Positions 34,621-43,452 of a stretch of 49,875 nucleotides of DNA are shown here, piece by piece. The stretch's first letter is position 1. Each line of letters starts with the position of its first letter. Origin of the DNA: Halieaceae bacterium (lineage in GTDB: Bacteria > Pseudomonadota > Gammaproteobacteria > Pseudomonadales > Halieaceae); the NCBI GenBank assembly GCA_018666295.1, contig JABIZW010000208.1, positions 1-49,875 on the forward strand. The letters are read 5' to 3'. A program made the translations under genes and the position numbers. The notes under the pieces were generated by a model. It was not told the origin of the DNA and made no database searches. It saw only the letters and a program-made list of their open reading frames with translations.

Positions 34621-35139
34621 GTGAAGCAGCTTCATTTGATTCGTCATGCAAAGTCTTCGTGGGATGACCCGTCACTGGGTGACCATCAGCGACCACTCAA
34701 TGCGCGCGGTCAGCAGGCAAGCGTGCTCATGGGGACAGCAATGTCGGTGTACTTAAAAGACACCCCCGCCGTATTTGTAAGCAGCGCCGTTCGCGCGCAA
34801 CAGACATTTCAAGGCCTTGTGAGCGGCTGGACCGCACTTGAGGGAACAGTGTCGACAACCGATGACCGGCTGTACACATTCGACGCTCATGACCTTATCG
34901 CTTGGCTGTCAGAGGCGGATGACCGTTTAGATAATATGGCGGTTATTGGCCACAACCCAGCCCTGTCGGCGCTTGCCCGATTACTCTATCCCCAGTTGAT
35001 GCTCAGTCGTCTTCCCACCGCGGCTTGGCTGTGGTTGAGGTTTGACAGTGTTGCGTGGCGTTCGTTGGTTGATTCTCCTACAAACGCAGCGCTTGTGCGT
35101 CTGTGCACGCCCAAAAACGTGGTGGAACAACAGTCATGA
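34621..35139 (+). CDS. SixA-like histidine phosphatase
   Basis: A 172-residue histidine-phosphatase-family protein with the catalytic LIRHAKSSWDDPSL (His9), SSAVRAQQT, and the second catalytic His in VIGHNPALSAL. The length and the RHAKSSW form match SixA, which removes phosphate from histidine phosphotransfer domains, but related proteins act on small phosphoesters. The start is a GTG at 34621 without a strong Shine-Dalgarno sequence. The stop overlaps the nagZ start (ATGA). Confidence 0.85.
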   Translation: MKQLHLIRHAKSSWDDPSLGDHQRPLNARGQQASVLMGTAMSVYLKDTPAVFVSSAVRAQQTFQGLVSGWTALEGTVSTTDDRLYTFDAHDLIAWLSEADDRLDNMAVIGHNPALSALARLLYPQLMLSRLPTAAWLWLRFDSVAWRSLVDSPTNAALVRLCTPKNVVEQQS

Positions 35140-36152
35140 CACCTGTGATTTTCGGCCTAGAGGGCCTGTCCTTAACCCGTATAGAGCGCGATTTTTTCAA
35201 AGAAACTCGTCCGTTTGGCTTTATTTTATTTGGCCGAAATATTGCCGATCGTCAGCAGTTACAACGATTAACCGGTGAACTGCGTGCGCTAACGGGTAAC
35301 GATCAACTCCCTGTACTGATCGACCAAGAGGGCGGGCGAGTGGCTCGCATGCAAGCACCCCAATGGGCGGCCTATCCACCCGCCGCCACGTTTGAGGCGC
35401 TCTACCGCCGCAACCGAGACTGGGGTTTGGAGGCTTGCACTCTGAATTACGAGGCGCTTGCGCTTGATTTGGCCGAGGTGGGTCTATCCGTGGCCTGCGC
35501 GCCCGTGCTGGATGTCCCCGTGATGAACGCCCACGATGTCATTGGCGATCGCGCGTTTTCTCAGGATTCGTCCTCGGTGGCCGCGCTTGGGCGTGCTTGC
35601 TTGGCAGGATTAAGCGCCGGCGGTGTCGAGGGAGTCATTAAGCATATTCCCGGTCATGGTCGTTCTGTTGTTGACTCGCACCTGGAACTGCCCCGCGTCG
35701 TTGCTGACCAAACGGAGCTTGAGCGAGATTTGGCGCCGTTTAAGGCGCTCAATGACGCCAGTATGGCGATGACGGCCCATGTCATTTACGAGGCATGGGA
35801 TTCTCAGCACTGTGCGACGCTGTCCGAGGACGTCATCGGTCGCGTGATTCGCAGGACCGTTGGGTTCGACGGCTTGCTCATGACAGACGACCTAGACATG
35901 AAGGCTCTTTCGGGTGACATCGGTGATTTGGCGGCCCAGTCGCAAGCAGCTGGGTGTGATGTTGTATTGAATTGCTGGGGTAAGATGAGCGACATGGAGT
36001 CCATCGTTAAAAAAATGAGGACGCCGACACCTCAGACGCTCACACGAATGCGTCGGGTAAACGACCGCCTGGCCAAGGCGTCGAGTTCGGTGACGATTAG
36101 CGAGCGGCAACGTGCACTGACAGCTCGGCGTGATGCACTGTTAGCGTCGTAG
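35136..36152 (+). CDS. nagZ: Beta-N-acetylhexosaminidase NagZ
   Basis: NagZ is the cytoplasmic glycosidase that splits GlcNAc from anhydro-MurNAc peptides during peptidoglycan recycling. The 338-residue GH3 enzyme shows LPVLIDQEGGRVARM, the catalytic-loop His/Asp dyad in KHIPGHGRSVVDSHLELP, and the nucleophile Asp in LLMTDDLDM. I chose the ATG at 35136 because it overlaps the SixA-like stop (ATGA) and gives the family N-terminus (TPVIFGLEG); the frame opens earlier at 35103. Its product goes to AnmK, encoded 3.3 kb away on the other strand. Inactivation of NagZ affects AmpC induction in other species. Confidence 0.95.
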   Translation: MTPVIFGLEGLSLTRIERDFFKETRPFGFILFGRNIADRQQLQRLTGELRALTGNDQLPVLIDQEGGRVARMQAPQWAAYPPAATFEALYRRNRDWGLEACTLNYEALALDLAEVGLSVACAPVLDVPVMNAHDVIGDRAFSQDSSSVAALGRACLAGLSAGGVEGVIKHIPGHGRSVVDSHLELPRVVADQTELERDLAPFKALNDASMAMTAHVIYEAWDSQHCATLSEDVIGRVIRRTVGFDGLLMTDDLDMKALSGDIGDLAAQSQAAGCDVVLNCWGKMSDMESIVKKMRTPTPQTLTRMRRVNDRLAKASSSVTISERQRALTARRDALLAS

Positions 36153-36172
36153 GCGCCGAGTCAATTGATGAT

Positions 36173-36210
36173 GGATGGCCTTTATGAATCTAAACCATCC
36201 CAGCATTTTT
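36173..36210 (+). terminator. Possible weak terminator after nagZ
   Basis: GGATGG (36173-36178) pairs with CCATCC (36195-36200) and, inside them, TTTA (36181-36184) pairs with TAAA (36191-36194) around a six-base loop. The stem has a two-base bulge (CC). Five Ts begin five bases downstream (36206-36210). It lies between nagZ and the Kazal-like gene. It may end the tyrS-side transcript. Confidence 0.38.
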
Positions 36211-36236
36211 AAGTCGATGAGAAGAGACTGACACGA

Positions 36237-36551
36237 ATGAAGACTGAAATGACCTCTGTTGTGAGGAGAATTGCACGGCTCGGCCTAGGGGTTGGCCTCA
36301 TCGTATTGTCGTCTGGATGTGCGTCGCCGATCGACCTGCTCACCACCAAGCCCAGCGCTCAATCGGGTGCGACAGGGGTGACAACTCAAACGAATACCTG
36401 TGAAACGCCGCGTCCGCGGATTTGCACCATGGAGTACAAGCCCGTCTGTGCCGTCATGGCGTCAGGCTTAATAAGGACGTACCCTTCGGCTTGTAATGCC
36501 TGTGCTGACGTTTCTGTCAGTGAGTGGCGGCCCGAACCCTGCGAGGAGTAA
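36237..36551 (+). CDS. Small lipoprotein with Kazal-like Cys-rich domain
   Basis: A 104-residue predicted lipoprotein: basic N-terminus, hydrophobic stretch (about 15-27) and a lipobox-like LSSGC28. The C-terminal part has six cysteines, C55, C63, C71, C86, C89 and C102, with spacing x7, x7, x14, x2, x12. The sequence CTMEYKPVCAVM followed by RTYPSACNACAD is the hallmark of Kazal-type protease inhibitor domains, which typically read C-T-x-E-Y-x-P-V-C and T-Y-x-N/S-x-C. The middle (35-52) is a Ser/Thr/Gln linker. A second ATG four codons in could also be used. Its stop is two bases before the symporter gene, and that gene's Shine-Dalgarno lies inside its last codons. Confidence 0.75.
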   Translation: MKTEMTSVVRRIARLGLGVGLIVLSSGCASPIDLLTTKPSAQSGATGVTTQTNTCETPRPRICTMEYKPVCAVMASGLIRTYPSACNACADVSVSEWRPEPCEE

Positions 36552-36553
36552 AA

Positions 36554-37864
36554 ATGTCATTAACCAATCGAATTTTATTGGCCATGGTCTTGGGAATCGG
36601 TCTGGGGTCGGTGCTTGAAATCACACTGGCGTCCTTGAGCCCCGAGAGTGGACTCTATGGTGTTCTCTACAACGGACTGGTCATGGGCCTGTTTGATGTG
36701 CTTGGCCGCATATTTATTGCGTCGTTGAAGCTTTTGGTCGTACCGCTCGTCTTAGTGTCGCTCATTTGTGGCATGGCTGCCCTGGGGGCCAGCAGTCGTA
36801 TGGGCCCTATCGCGGGTAAGACACTGGGACTTTATTTGGTGACAACCTGTATCGCGGTGACCTTAGGCTTGGCGATTGCCTTGGCGGTCGGACCCGGAGA
36901 GGGCGTCAATGCGGTGGCAAGCTCTGACTTTGTTCCAAAAGAGGCTCCGCCGATCAAAGAAACGCTGATCAATATTTTCCCAACGAACCCGGTTGCGGCG
37001 ATGGCTGAGGGCAATATGCTGCAAGTCATCGTGTTTGCACTGTTGGTTGGGTTTGCCCTGACGCGCGCGGGTGCTGCCGGTGAGCGCTTAATTGCGTGGT
37101 TCCAGGACATGGAAGTCGTCGTCATGAAAATGGTGGGTGTTCTGATAGAGCTGGCACCCTACGGTGTTTTTGCGCTCTTGACTAAGCTGTTTGCGACCAT
37201 GGGATTTGGGACTATCTTTGACCTTGCAGCGTACTTTTTTACCTTGCTGGGCGTCCTTCTTTTCCACGGATTTGTCGTTTACGGTTTGGTACTGCGAACA
37301 CTCACGCCGTTATCACCGTCCATGCTTCGACAAAAAATGCGACGAGTGTGGGCCTTCGCGTTTTCGACATCCTCGTCAGGGGCGACGTTACCCGTAACAT
37401 TGCGAACGGTTGAAAAACGTCTGGGTGTTAATAAGAGCGTTGCCGGATTTGCGGTGCCCCTGGGGGCGACCATCAATATGGATGGGACTGCCATTATGCA
37501 GGGCGTTGCGACCGTCTTTATTGCGCAGGTTTACGGTATTGATCTGACGAGCTCGCAGCTCCTGATGGTGGTGCTCACCGCAACTCTTGCGTCGATTGGA
37601 ACCGCTGCAGTGCCCAGTGCAGGCCTCATTATGCTCTCACTCGTCCTCACGCAAGCAGGGCTTCCAGTAGAGGGGATTGCGCTTATATTGGGTGTTGACC
37701 GACTGCTGGACATGGTGCGAACAGCCGTGAATGTCACAGGCGACGCTACGGTTTCGACGGTGGTGGCCTACCACGAGGGCCAGCTGGACGAAGTGATCTT
37801 CAACGACCCTGATGCGGACCTTGACGAGACCGCGACGGGTGAGTCGTCGGAGACTGCCTCATGA
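36554..37864 (+). CDS. Dicarboxylate/amino acid:cation symporter (DAACS family)
   Basis: A 436-residue secondary transporter with about eight helices and two re-entrant hairpins. Signatures are FSTSSSGATLPVTLR (hairpin 1 serine-rich motif), ATINMDGTAIMQGVATVF (Na+-binding NMDGT) and AAVPSAGLIMLSLVL, then DRLLDMVRTAVNVTGDA (substrate-binding TM8). It should import C4-dicarboxylates or acidic/neutral amino acids with sodium or protons; the substrate cannot be decided. The start at 36554 is fixed by AGGAG five bases upstream. It overlaps the following MBL gene by ATGA. Confidence 0.9.
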   Translation: MSLTNRILLAMVLGIGLGSVLEITLASLSPESGLYGVLYNGLVMGLFDVLGRIFIASLKLLVVPLVLVSLICGMAALGASSRMGPIAGKTLGLYLVTTCIAVTLGLAIALAVGPGEGVNAVASSDFVPKEAPPIKETLINIFPTNPVAAMAEGNMLQVIVFALLVGFALTRAGAAGERLIAWFQDMEVVVMKMVGVLIELAPYGVFALLTKLFATMGFGTIFDLAAYFFTLLGVLLFHGFVVYGLVLRTLTPLSPSMLRQKMRRVWAFAFSTSSSGATLPVTLRTVEKRLGVNKSVAGFAVPLGATINMDGTAIMQGVATVFIAQVYGIDLTSSQLLMVVLTATLASIGTAAVPSAGLIMLSLVLTQAGLPVEGIALILGVDRLLDMVRTAVNVTGDATVSTVVAYHEGQLDEVIFNDPDADLDETATGESSETAS

Positions 37865-38511
37865 GCCTGTCCGTTTCGGTTGTTCCCGTGACCCCCTATC
37901 AGCAAAATTGCTCCGTCATTAAGTGCAATGAGACGGGGTTAGCCGCGGTCGTTGATCCCGGTGGCGACATCGATCTGATTCAGGCTGCTATCGAGAAGAT
38001 GGATGCAAAAGTGGAGAAGATTTTGTTGACGCACGGGCATATGGATCATTGCGCTGCGGCTGATGTGCTGAGGAAGCAGTGGGGTGTTCCGATCGAAGGA
38101 CCGGAGGAAGCGGATCGGTTTTGGATTGATAATTTGCCGAAATGGTGTGAGATGTCAGGCTTCCCAACCGCGGAGGCTTTCGAGCCCGATCGGTGGTTAG
38201 TTGATGGAGAGACAGTCACTGTCGGAAATCTTGAGCTCGCCGTCATCCATTGCCCCGGACACACGCCTGGCCACGTTGTTTTCTACGATACAAAACAGCA
38301 GTTTGCGTGGGTTGGTGACGTCATATTTGCGGGCTCTATCGGTCGAACTGACTTCCCGATGGGTAATCATGATCAGTTAATTCATTCGATTAGAGAGAAG
38401 CTTTTTCCCCTTGGGGACAACGTGCAGTTCCTGCCCGGACATGGTCCAGACTCAACGTTTGGGCGCGAACGGGCGTCTAATCCGTTCGTGGCAGATACGC
38501 GTTTTGGTTAG
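37861..38511 (+). CDS. Metallo-beta-lactamase-fold hydrolase, YcbL/glyoxalase-II-like
   Basis: A 216-residue MBL-fold hydrolase with the full metal-binding set: THGHMDHCAAADVL (HxHxDH), CPGHTPGHVVF, the bridging Asp in VGDVIFAGSIGRTDFP and PGHGPDSTFG. The GRTDFP segment and short length are typical of YcbL-type proteins, which have weak type II glyoxalase activity in E. coli relatives. The true substrate is unknown. It is coupled to the symporter by ATGA and converges on the OYE gene across 16 bases. Confidence 0.88.
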   Translation: MSLSVSVVPVTPYQQNCSVIKCNETGLAAVVDPGGDIDLIQAAIEKMDAKVEKILLTHGHMDHCAAADVLRKQWGVPIEGPEEADRFWIDNLPKWCEMSGFPTAEAFEPDRWLVDGETVTVGNLELAVIHCPGHTPGHVVFYDTKQQFAWVGDVIFAGSIGRTDFPMGNHDQLIHSIREKLFPLGDNVQFLPGHGPDSTFGRERASNPFVADTRFG

Positions 38512-38527
38512 TCAATAACGACCAGAA

Positions 38528-39604
38528 TTACACGGCGACAAAGCCTTTCCACGACGCCATGTAATCGATGAATGTAGGGCTCAGTCCTTGACTTGCGAGA
38601 TGGTCGCGCGACACCGGTAAATCCAACATTTTAAAGGCTGGATTTGACAAAGCTTGTGTCGGGAAGTCAGCGTGAACAACGGCTGCTCGACCTATAATGA
38701 CAAAGTCGAGTCCGTGTTCAATCGCACGCTCACAGTCACGCGCCGAATAGAGTTTACCGGCAGCGCCCAGGGCCACACCCTTGCGCGGTAGGTCGGCGAA
38801 AACTTTAAGCAGCGATGCGCCTTGAAACGCCTCGTCACTTGCGTCCTTGAACACATCCCACAGCGACATGTCGAGGTAGTCAATGCGTGGATCGACCAAA
38901 AGATCTGCCGCTAGATCGCGAATTTCCTCTGTCCGCTGGCCAAAACGCTCCGGTGAGAGGCGCACGCCCAGACTGAAGGCCCGACCGCAGGACTGGTTAA
39001 TACCCGCAATAATATCCATAAGAGGCTTCGCACGCTTCTCCGGTGAGCCGCCGTAGGCATCATCACGGCGATTCAACTCAGGGCTTAAGAACTGCGCGAG
39101 TAAATAGCCGTGTGCGCCGTGGAGCTGCACGCCGTCAAAGCCCGCTTTTTGGCAGCGAACAGCGGCCGCTATGCAGTCCTCAATAAACCCCTCAACCTCC
39201 TCAACCGTCATCGCCTTTGATCCCGTGGCCTCATCGTCAGACGGGCACATGGGTGTGTCGTCGCAATAGCTGCCAAGCGCACGCATACCACCATGATGAA
39301 GCTGAACCACCGCGTGACTGCCCTGTGCCTTGATGCCTTGAGCTAAACGCTGGAGACCCTGCGTATGTTGATCGTCGTGGGCGCCTAATTGACCCGGGAA
39401 GCCAACGCCGCGATGTTGTACCGAGGTGGCACAGGTCATGGTCAGACCAAAGCCCCCTTGGGCTCGTCGGGTCAGCCAGTGATATTCATCGTCACTTAAG
39501 ACGCCGTCTGCGCCACTTTGAAGGTTCGTCAAGGCGGCCAACATGTAGCGATTATCGATTGTCGTACCGTTAGCAAAAGTGAATGAAGACGATAAAGCGC
39601 TCAT
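38528..39604 (-). CDS. Old-yellow-enzyme-family NADH:flavin oxidoreductase
   Basis: A 358-residue FMN-binding TIM-barrel oxidoreductase. Family hallmarks are VVQLHHGGMRAL, FDGVQLHGAHGYLLAQFLSP followed by NRRDDAYGGS, and the phosphate-binding FVIIGRAAVVHADFP near the C-terminus. OYE members reduce electron-poor C=C bonds or process aromatic and N-methyl compounds; the substrate here is unknown. It follows the amidohydrolase gene by 14 bases on the same strand and may be co-transcribed with it. Confidence 0.87.
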   Translation of the reverse strand: MSALSSSFTFANGTTIDNRYMLAALTNLQSGADGVLSDDEYHWLTRRAQGGFGLTMTCATSVQHRGVGFPGQLGAHDDQHTQGLQRLAQGIKAQGSHAVVQLHHGGMRALGSYCDDTPMCPSDDEATGSKAMTVEEVEGFIEDCIAAAVRCQKAGFDGVQLHGAHGYLLAQFLSPELNRRDDAYGGSPEKRAKPLMDIIAGINQSCGRAFSLGVRLSPERFGQRTEEIRDLAADLLVDPRIDYLDMSLWDVFKDASDEAFQGASLLKVFADLPRKGVALGAAGKLYSARDCERAIEHGLDFVIIGRAAVVHADFPTQALSNPAFKMLDLPVSRDHLASQGLSPTFIDYMASWKGFVAV

Positions 39605-39618
39605 AAAAACCTCAATAA

Positions 39619-41322
39619 TTAATTTTGGTGTGCAATGCCCGCAAAGACAGTACCGACCACCTTGATTGATCGCAATTGATTTATCGGTACGGACAGGGGG
39701 TCGTGGGAAAGAACGGCGAAATCAGCGGCTTTCCCCGCACGAATGGAGCCGATGCTATTTTCCAGACCTAAAATCCACGCGGCGTCAATCGTAACTGCTT
39801 TCAAGGCGCCCATGCGCGTCATGCGCTCTGCTTGCCCGGTACGTTCCCCCGAGAGATTTTCTCGAGCAACCGCGGTCCACATCAATGTCAGTGGCGACAA
39901 CGGAGCCATAGGACTGTCGGAGTGCAGCCCTATTGGAACTCCTTTCTTTTCGAGTGATCCCAGACGCACCATCTGTGGTCCACGATCAGGTCCAAGCCAG
40001 TCCCCGCTGTACATCTCAGAGAGTATGTAGTGATAGTAGGGGTTGGCAGAAACGGCCGCGCCCAGGGCGGCGAGTTTACGATTTTGGTCTTCGGTACTGT
40101 AGGCAAAGTGCTCAAGCGTCATTCTGTGATCGCGCTTGGGGTTTTTTGCAAGCAGGTATTCTAAGAGCTCAATAAATCGAGCCGTTGCTGCATCTCCGTT
40201 GCTGTGTGCGTGGAGCTGAAAACCTGCGTCCCAAAATCGCTCTGCGAATGCCGTGAGATTAGGAATATCGACCATCCAAACACCGCTGTGACCGTCGAGA
40301 TAACCCGGTGCACCCATTTGAGAGAGCCCAGAAAAGATCGCGCCGTCAATCATGAGTTTGAAGTGGTTGCCCACTACGACACGCTCGGTGTTCAGTGCCT
40401 GCCATTCTCGAACTTCATCGAGGGCCTCTTGAGGCGATTGACCACGGGTCATAAAGTCCGTGATGATCGGCGTGAGCAATACACGCACGCCCACTGGATC
40501 TGAGGCTACGGCGGCTCTCACGGCCTTAATTTCCGCAACCGGGTTACCAAAGATGCCCGTGCCCATGTCGGCGGCAGTAGTGACCCCTGATTCGTGCATC
40601 ATGGCGAGGAAGTTTCGCATGCCACGTCCGTAACGCGTGGGCTCAAATAGGAAACCCATTTTTGGAAATACAGCGCGCAGGCCCAGCTCGTAAAAGTGAC
40701 CTCGCTCCCAGTTGGCACCCTCCTCAATGGCGTCAGCGTCAGCTTCAGTCACGCCGAGTAATGCCCAAGCCGCATCGTTACCCACAATTTCGTGAAAGGA
40801 GCGGTGCCAAATCATGACGGGCGTGTCGCCAAACCAAGCGTTCAAGTCTTCACGCCAGACAGGTCCGTGCCACAGCGGATGGTGACCGAAAGCAATAAAC
40901 GGAATACCGGGCGTATCATTTTCCGCCACCAGCTCGTGCAGTTTTTTACGATAATCTTGGGGTGTTCTAGCGCCAGGGAAATCGCCTGTTGGCAGACGCC
41001 AATCATCCGGGGCAAGAAATGGAAACTGGGTAAGCACTGCAGGTAACGTGGGGTGAACGTGCGGGTCAATAAACCCCGGTGTGATGACTGATTGCTCAAA
41101 CTGCCGATCGATTCTTGCGCTGCGGGCCGTAATTAGGGGTTTGAGTGAGTCGAGCGAACCCACCGCAAGGACCTTCCCGTCCTCGACGGCAACCGCAGTC
41201 GCCTCGGGTAGCGCAGGCTCCATTGTGCGGACAAGCTTGGCGGTGTAGACCACCGTCTCTGCACTCACTGTTTGGATCAGACTCAACAGTGATGACAGCA
41301 TAATTATTGTTATGACGCGCAT
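39619..41322 (-). CDS. Exported YtcJ-like amidohydrolase (amidohydrolase 3 family)
   Basis: A 567-residue metal-dependent hydrolase with an N-terminal signal peptide (to about residue 21, TVSAE). Metal and active-site motifs are ITPGFIDPHVHPTLP, LHAHSNGDAATARFIELLEY, MTLEHFAY and IGLHSDSPMAPLSPLTLMW. The composite beta-sandwich is seen in MEPALPEATAVAVEDGKVLA and the C-terminal IRAGKAADFAVLSHDP. Members act on amide or carbamate bonds; no substrate can be named. AAGGGGG five bases before the ATG is a strong Shine-Dalgarno. It is 57 bp downstream of the M48 gene. Confidence 0.88.
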   Translation of the reverse strand: MRVITIIMLSSLLSLIQTVSAETVVYTAKLVRTMEPALPEATAVAVEDGKVLAVGSLDSLKPLITARSARIDRQFEQSVITPGFIDPHVHPTLPAVLTQFPFLAPDDWRLPTGDFPGARTPQDYRKKLHELVAENDTPGIPFIAFGHHPLWHGPVWREDLNAWFGDTPVMIWHRSFHEIVGNDAAWALLGVTEADADAIEEGANWERGHFYELGLRAVFPKMGFLFEPTRYGRGMRNFLAMMHESGVTTAADMGTGIFGNPVAEIKAVRAAVASDPVGVRVLLTPIITDFMTRGQSPQEALDEVREWQALNTERVVVGNHFKLMIDGAIFSGLSQMGAPGYLDGHSGVWMVDIPNLTAFAERFWDAGFQLHAHSNGDAATARFIELLEYLLAKNPKRDHRMTLEHFAYSTEDQNRKLAALGAAVSANPYYHYILSEMYSGDWLGPDRGPQMVRLGSLEKKGVPIGLHSDSPMAPLSPLTLMWTAVARENLSGERTGQAERMTRMGALKAVTIDAAWILGLENSIGSIRAGKAADFAVLSHDPLSVPINQLRSIKVVGTVFAGIAHQN

Positions 41323-41379
41323 GAGATCCCCCCTTATCGCAGCGACATCATGTCACGAAATGGCAGTCAAGCAGAGCGA

Positions 41380-42789
41380 CTAGCGAAGCACTTTTAGCCA
41401 GTCTCCGGTGCGAGGTTCGCCGCTGGGGTAATAGCCATTAATGAGTCGCAACTGATTTTCCGCGTCGGGCACTCTTATGCCCGAGCTCAGCGAGTCAAAT
41501 GTAGCGCCGCGAGGGACTTGAATGTAATTCAATACGTGACTTTCGCCGCGCTTTTTTTCTTTTGGAAAAAGGGGTCTGAATGACGTGATGATCGTCTTGA
41601 AGGCACTGTCGACTGCATTAAAGTCACCCGCCTCTCCCTCAAATAAGTAGCGAAATCGGTGATCGACGACGCCGAGGCGTTTCTGGTTTCCCGCAGCTGT
41701 TGCGAGCCCCGTTGCGCCCTGTAAGCCTTGGCTCTCAAAGCTTTCTTGCTCATTGACATCACCCGAGGCCAGTGAAGGTAGTGCTACCTCAGGGGTTGCA
41801 TTGGGGTCGATCTTTGCAATTTTAATGGTGAGCATGGCATCTGTGTCCGGCGCACGAGCGATGATTTCTCGCGTTGTTGCACTGACGGTCCAGCCCTCCG
41901 GGTGCTCAAAGGTGAAGTCGAGTTTATTGTGGTAGTAGCGGAGTGGATCGCTTTGCGCTTCAGCGCTGGCGCCGATGACCATGCCGTCAGTTTCACGCCT
42001 AAACCGGCCAGGTAGTTCGGGGTTTTCGGACATCGCGTCAAGGTCGAGCGTGTTGGCTGTCTTGATCACCGTCTGTAGTCTTAGGTCGTTACGCGGGTGA
42101 CTCGCATACAATCCGTGATAAGTTCCAGAGGGTCGTCCAGAGGCTTTTGCCACCGCCTTTTGATAGCGCTCCTGGTCTTTAAGAACCCCAATGACGGATA
42201 ACAGTGCATCTGCGTCATAGCCGCTCTTATGCATAAACTCAGCACCCGCGGCGTCGGCTTCGAGCTCCATATCGCGACCAAACCCTGAGATCAGTTCCGC
42301 CCCATACATATTTGCTGCATCGTACAAGTCACCCGACCCCGTCAGTATCAGTGCGGATACAGCGGCCACTTGGTTGGTGATGGTTTGTGTTTTACGCCGA
42401 GCGTGATGTCGTTCAGTGATATGACCGATCTCATGGGCAATCACTCCGGCCAGCTCTGCTTCGCTGTCGAGATAAGCCAATAGACCGCGATTGATATAAA
42501 TCAAACCGCCGGGTAGAGCGAAGGCATTGATGTCGGGTGAGTCTAACAGTGTGAAGGTAAACTCTTGATCGGGCATGCTTGACGTGCCGACCAACCGGGC
42601 ACCAATTTCATTGACGTAGGCTGCCAGCTCAGGATCATCGTAAATGCCGACATTCTCAATGAGCTTTTCGTGCTCATCGGCGGCTTTCTTGGGCATGCTG
42701 ACCGGTCGCCCACCCACCGTCACTGTGGAGGACCCCGCGCAGCTGGCGAGCAAAGTGGTAATGAACACCGCGGCGATAAGGCGTTTCAT
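41380..42789 (-). CDS. M48-family zinc metalloprotease, lipoprotein
   Basis: A 469-residue predicted lipoprotein protease: lipobox LLASC17, then an M48 domain with zinc motif HEIGH (119-123) and the third-ligand region ELEADAAGAEFM about 60 residues later. Residues about 270-400 form a separate beta-rich domain (DFTFEHPEGWTVSATTREII). The C-terminus (QVPRGATFDSLSSGIRVPD, INGYYPSGEPRTGDWLKVL) resembles a LysM-like or stalk domain found in other M48 lipoproteins. It should process proteins at the outer membrane, like BepA/LoiP relatives. It starts three bases after the lipoprotein gene at 42793, so it may be the last gene of the vWA/TolQ-like operon. Confidence 0.88.
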   Translation of the reverse strand: MKRLIAAVFITTLLASCAGSSTVTVGGRPVSMPKKAADEHEKLIENVGIYDDPELAAYVNEIGARLVGTSSMPDQEFTFTLLDSPDINAFALPGGLIYINRGLLAYLDSEAELAGVIAHEIGHITERHHARRKTQTITNQVAAVSALILTGSGDLYDAANMYGAELISGFGRDMELEADAAGAEFMHKSGYDADALLSVIGVLKDQERYQKAVAKASGRPSGTYHGLYASHPRNDLRLQTVIKTANTLDLDAMSENPELPGRFRRETDGMVIGASAEAQSDPLRYYHNKLDFTFEHPEGWTVSATTREIIARAPDTDAMLTIKIAKIDPNATPEVALPSLASGDVNEQESFESQGLQGATGLATAAGNQKRLGVVDHRFRYLFEGEAGDFNAVDSAFKTIITSFRPLFPKEKKRGESHVLNYIQVPRGATFDSLSSGIRVPDAENQLRLINGYYPSGEPRTGDWLKVLR

Positions 42790-42792
42790 GAC

Positions 42793-43452
42793 TCAGGATC
42801 CTGCAGAGAAGTACTGAAGCAACTGGGTGCCCAAACTTTCACACGCGGTATCCTGAACCGGTGCAATGATCGGGATGGGTACAACCACCGCGGGCATGTA
42901 ACTCTGGCCGCTCGTCAGCGCACTCATTTTACCCACCTCTGCGCCGTCGGCGAAGTTCCAGATTGTGGCCTCGTACTCAGACTCGGTGCCCCAAGTGCCA
43001 AATCCGAAGCAACCGGCACCGGTGGGTCCAACCCCGCAGGTCATTGAGCCACTACTGTTGGTCTCCTGCGTGCGTCCGTCAATCCACACCATATAGCTGA
43101 CATTGAGCTCTTGGAGTTTGCCTGCAACGGTAGGTAAGACCATGAGGCGCCCGACACTTTCAATACTCAGTGGCGCGGTTCTGGGTTCAAACCAAGGGTA
43201 TAGAGAATCCACAAACTGCTGTTCGGGAATCACATAGATGCTTTCTGAGCCACGGCTAATGTGCCCGCCAATGCAGTCTATGAAGTCAGGCTCCGTGTCG
43301 TAATCCGGGGCGTGTCGACGACCCAAGACCACTAAACTACCGTCGCGCATACCCGCAGTTGGCGCATCAAAGGTCATCTCGTCAACACTGGCAGTCACAC
43401 AACCGCCGAGCATCGCAACGCTCATCAATAACAAGGGCAAGGCGGACTTCAC
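42793..43452 (-). CDS. Predicted lipoprotein of the vWA/TolQ-like operon, function unknown
   Basis: A 219-residue lipoprotein with signal KSALPLLLMSVAMLGG and lipidated C18. The start is a GTG at 43452 that overlaps the preceding stop (GTGA) and has GGAGG seven bases upstream; the frame stays open to 43623 but those codons encode no signal peptide. Visible features are HISRGSESIYVIPEQQFVDS, VSYMVWIDGRTQE and a Gly/Cys-rich TCGVGPTGAGCFGFGTWG loop with two cysteines. I do not recognise a family with certainty; some layout resembles proteins that bind or sense envelope components. Confidence 0.72.
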   Translation of the reverse strand: MKSALPLLLMSVAMLGGCVTASVDEMTFDAPTAGMRDGSLVVLGRRHAPDYDTEPDFIDCIGGHISRGSESIYVIPEQQFVDSLYPWFEPRTAPLSIESVGRLMVLPTVAGKLQELNVSYMVWIDGRTQETNSSGSMTCGVGPTGAGCFGFGTWGTESEYEATIWNFADGAEVGKMSALTSGQSYMPAVVVPIPIIAPVQDTACESLGTQLLQYFSAGS

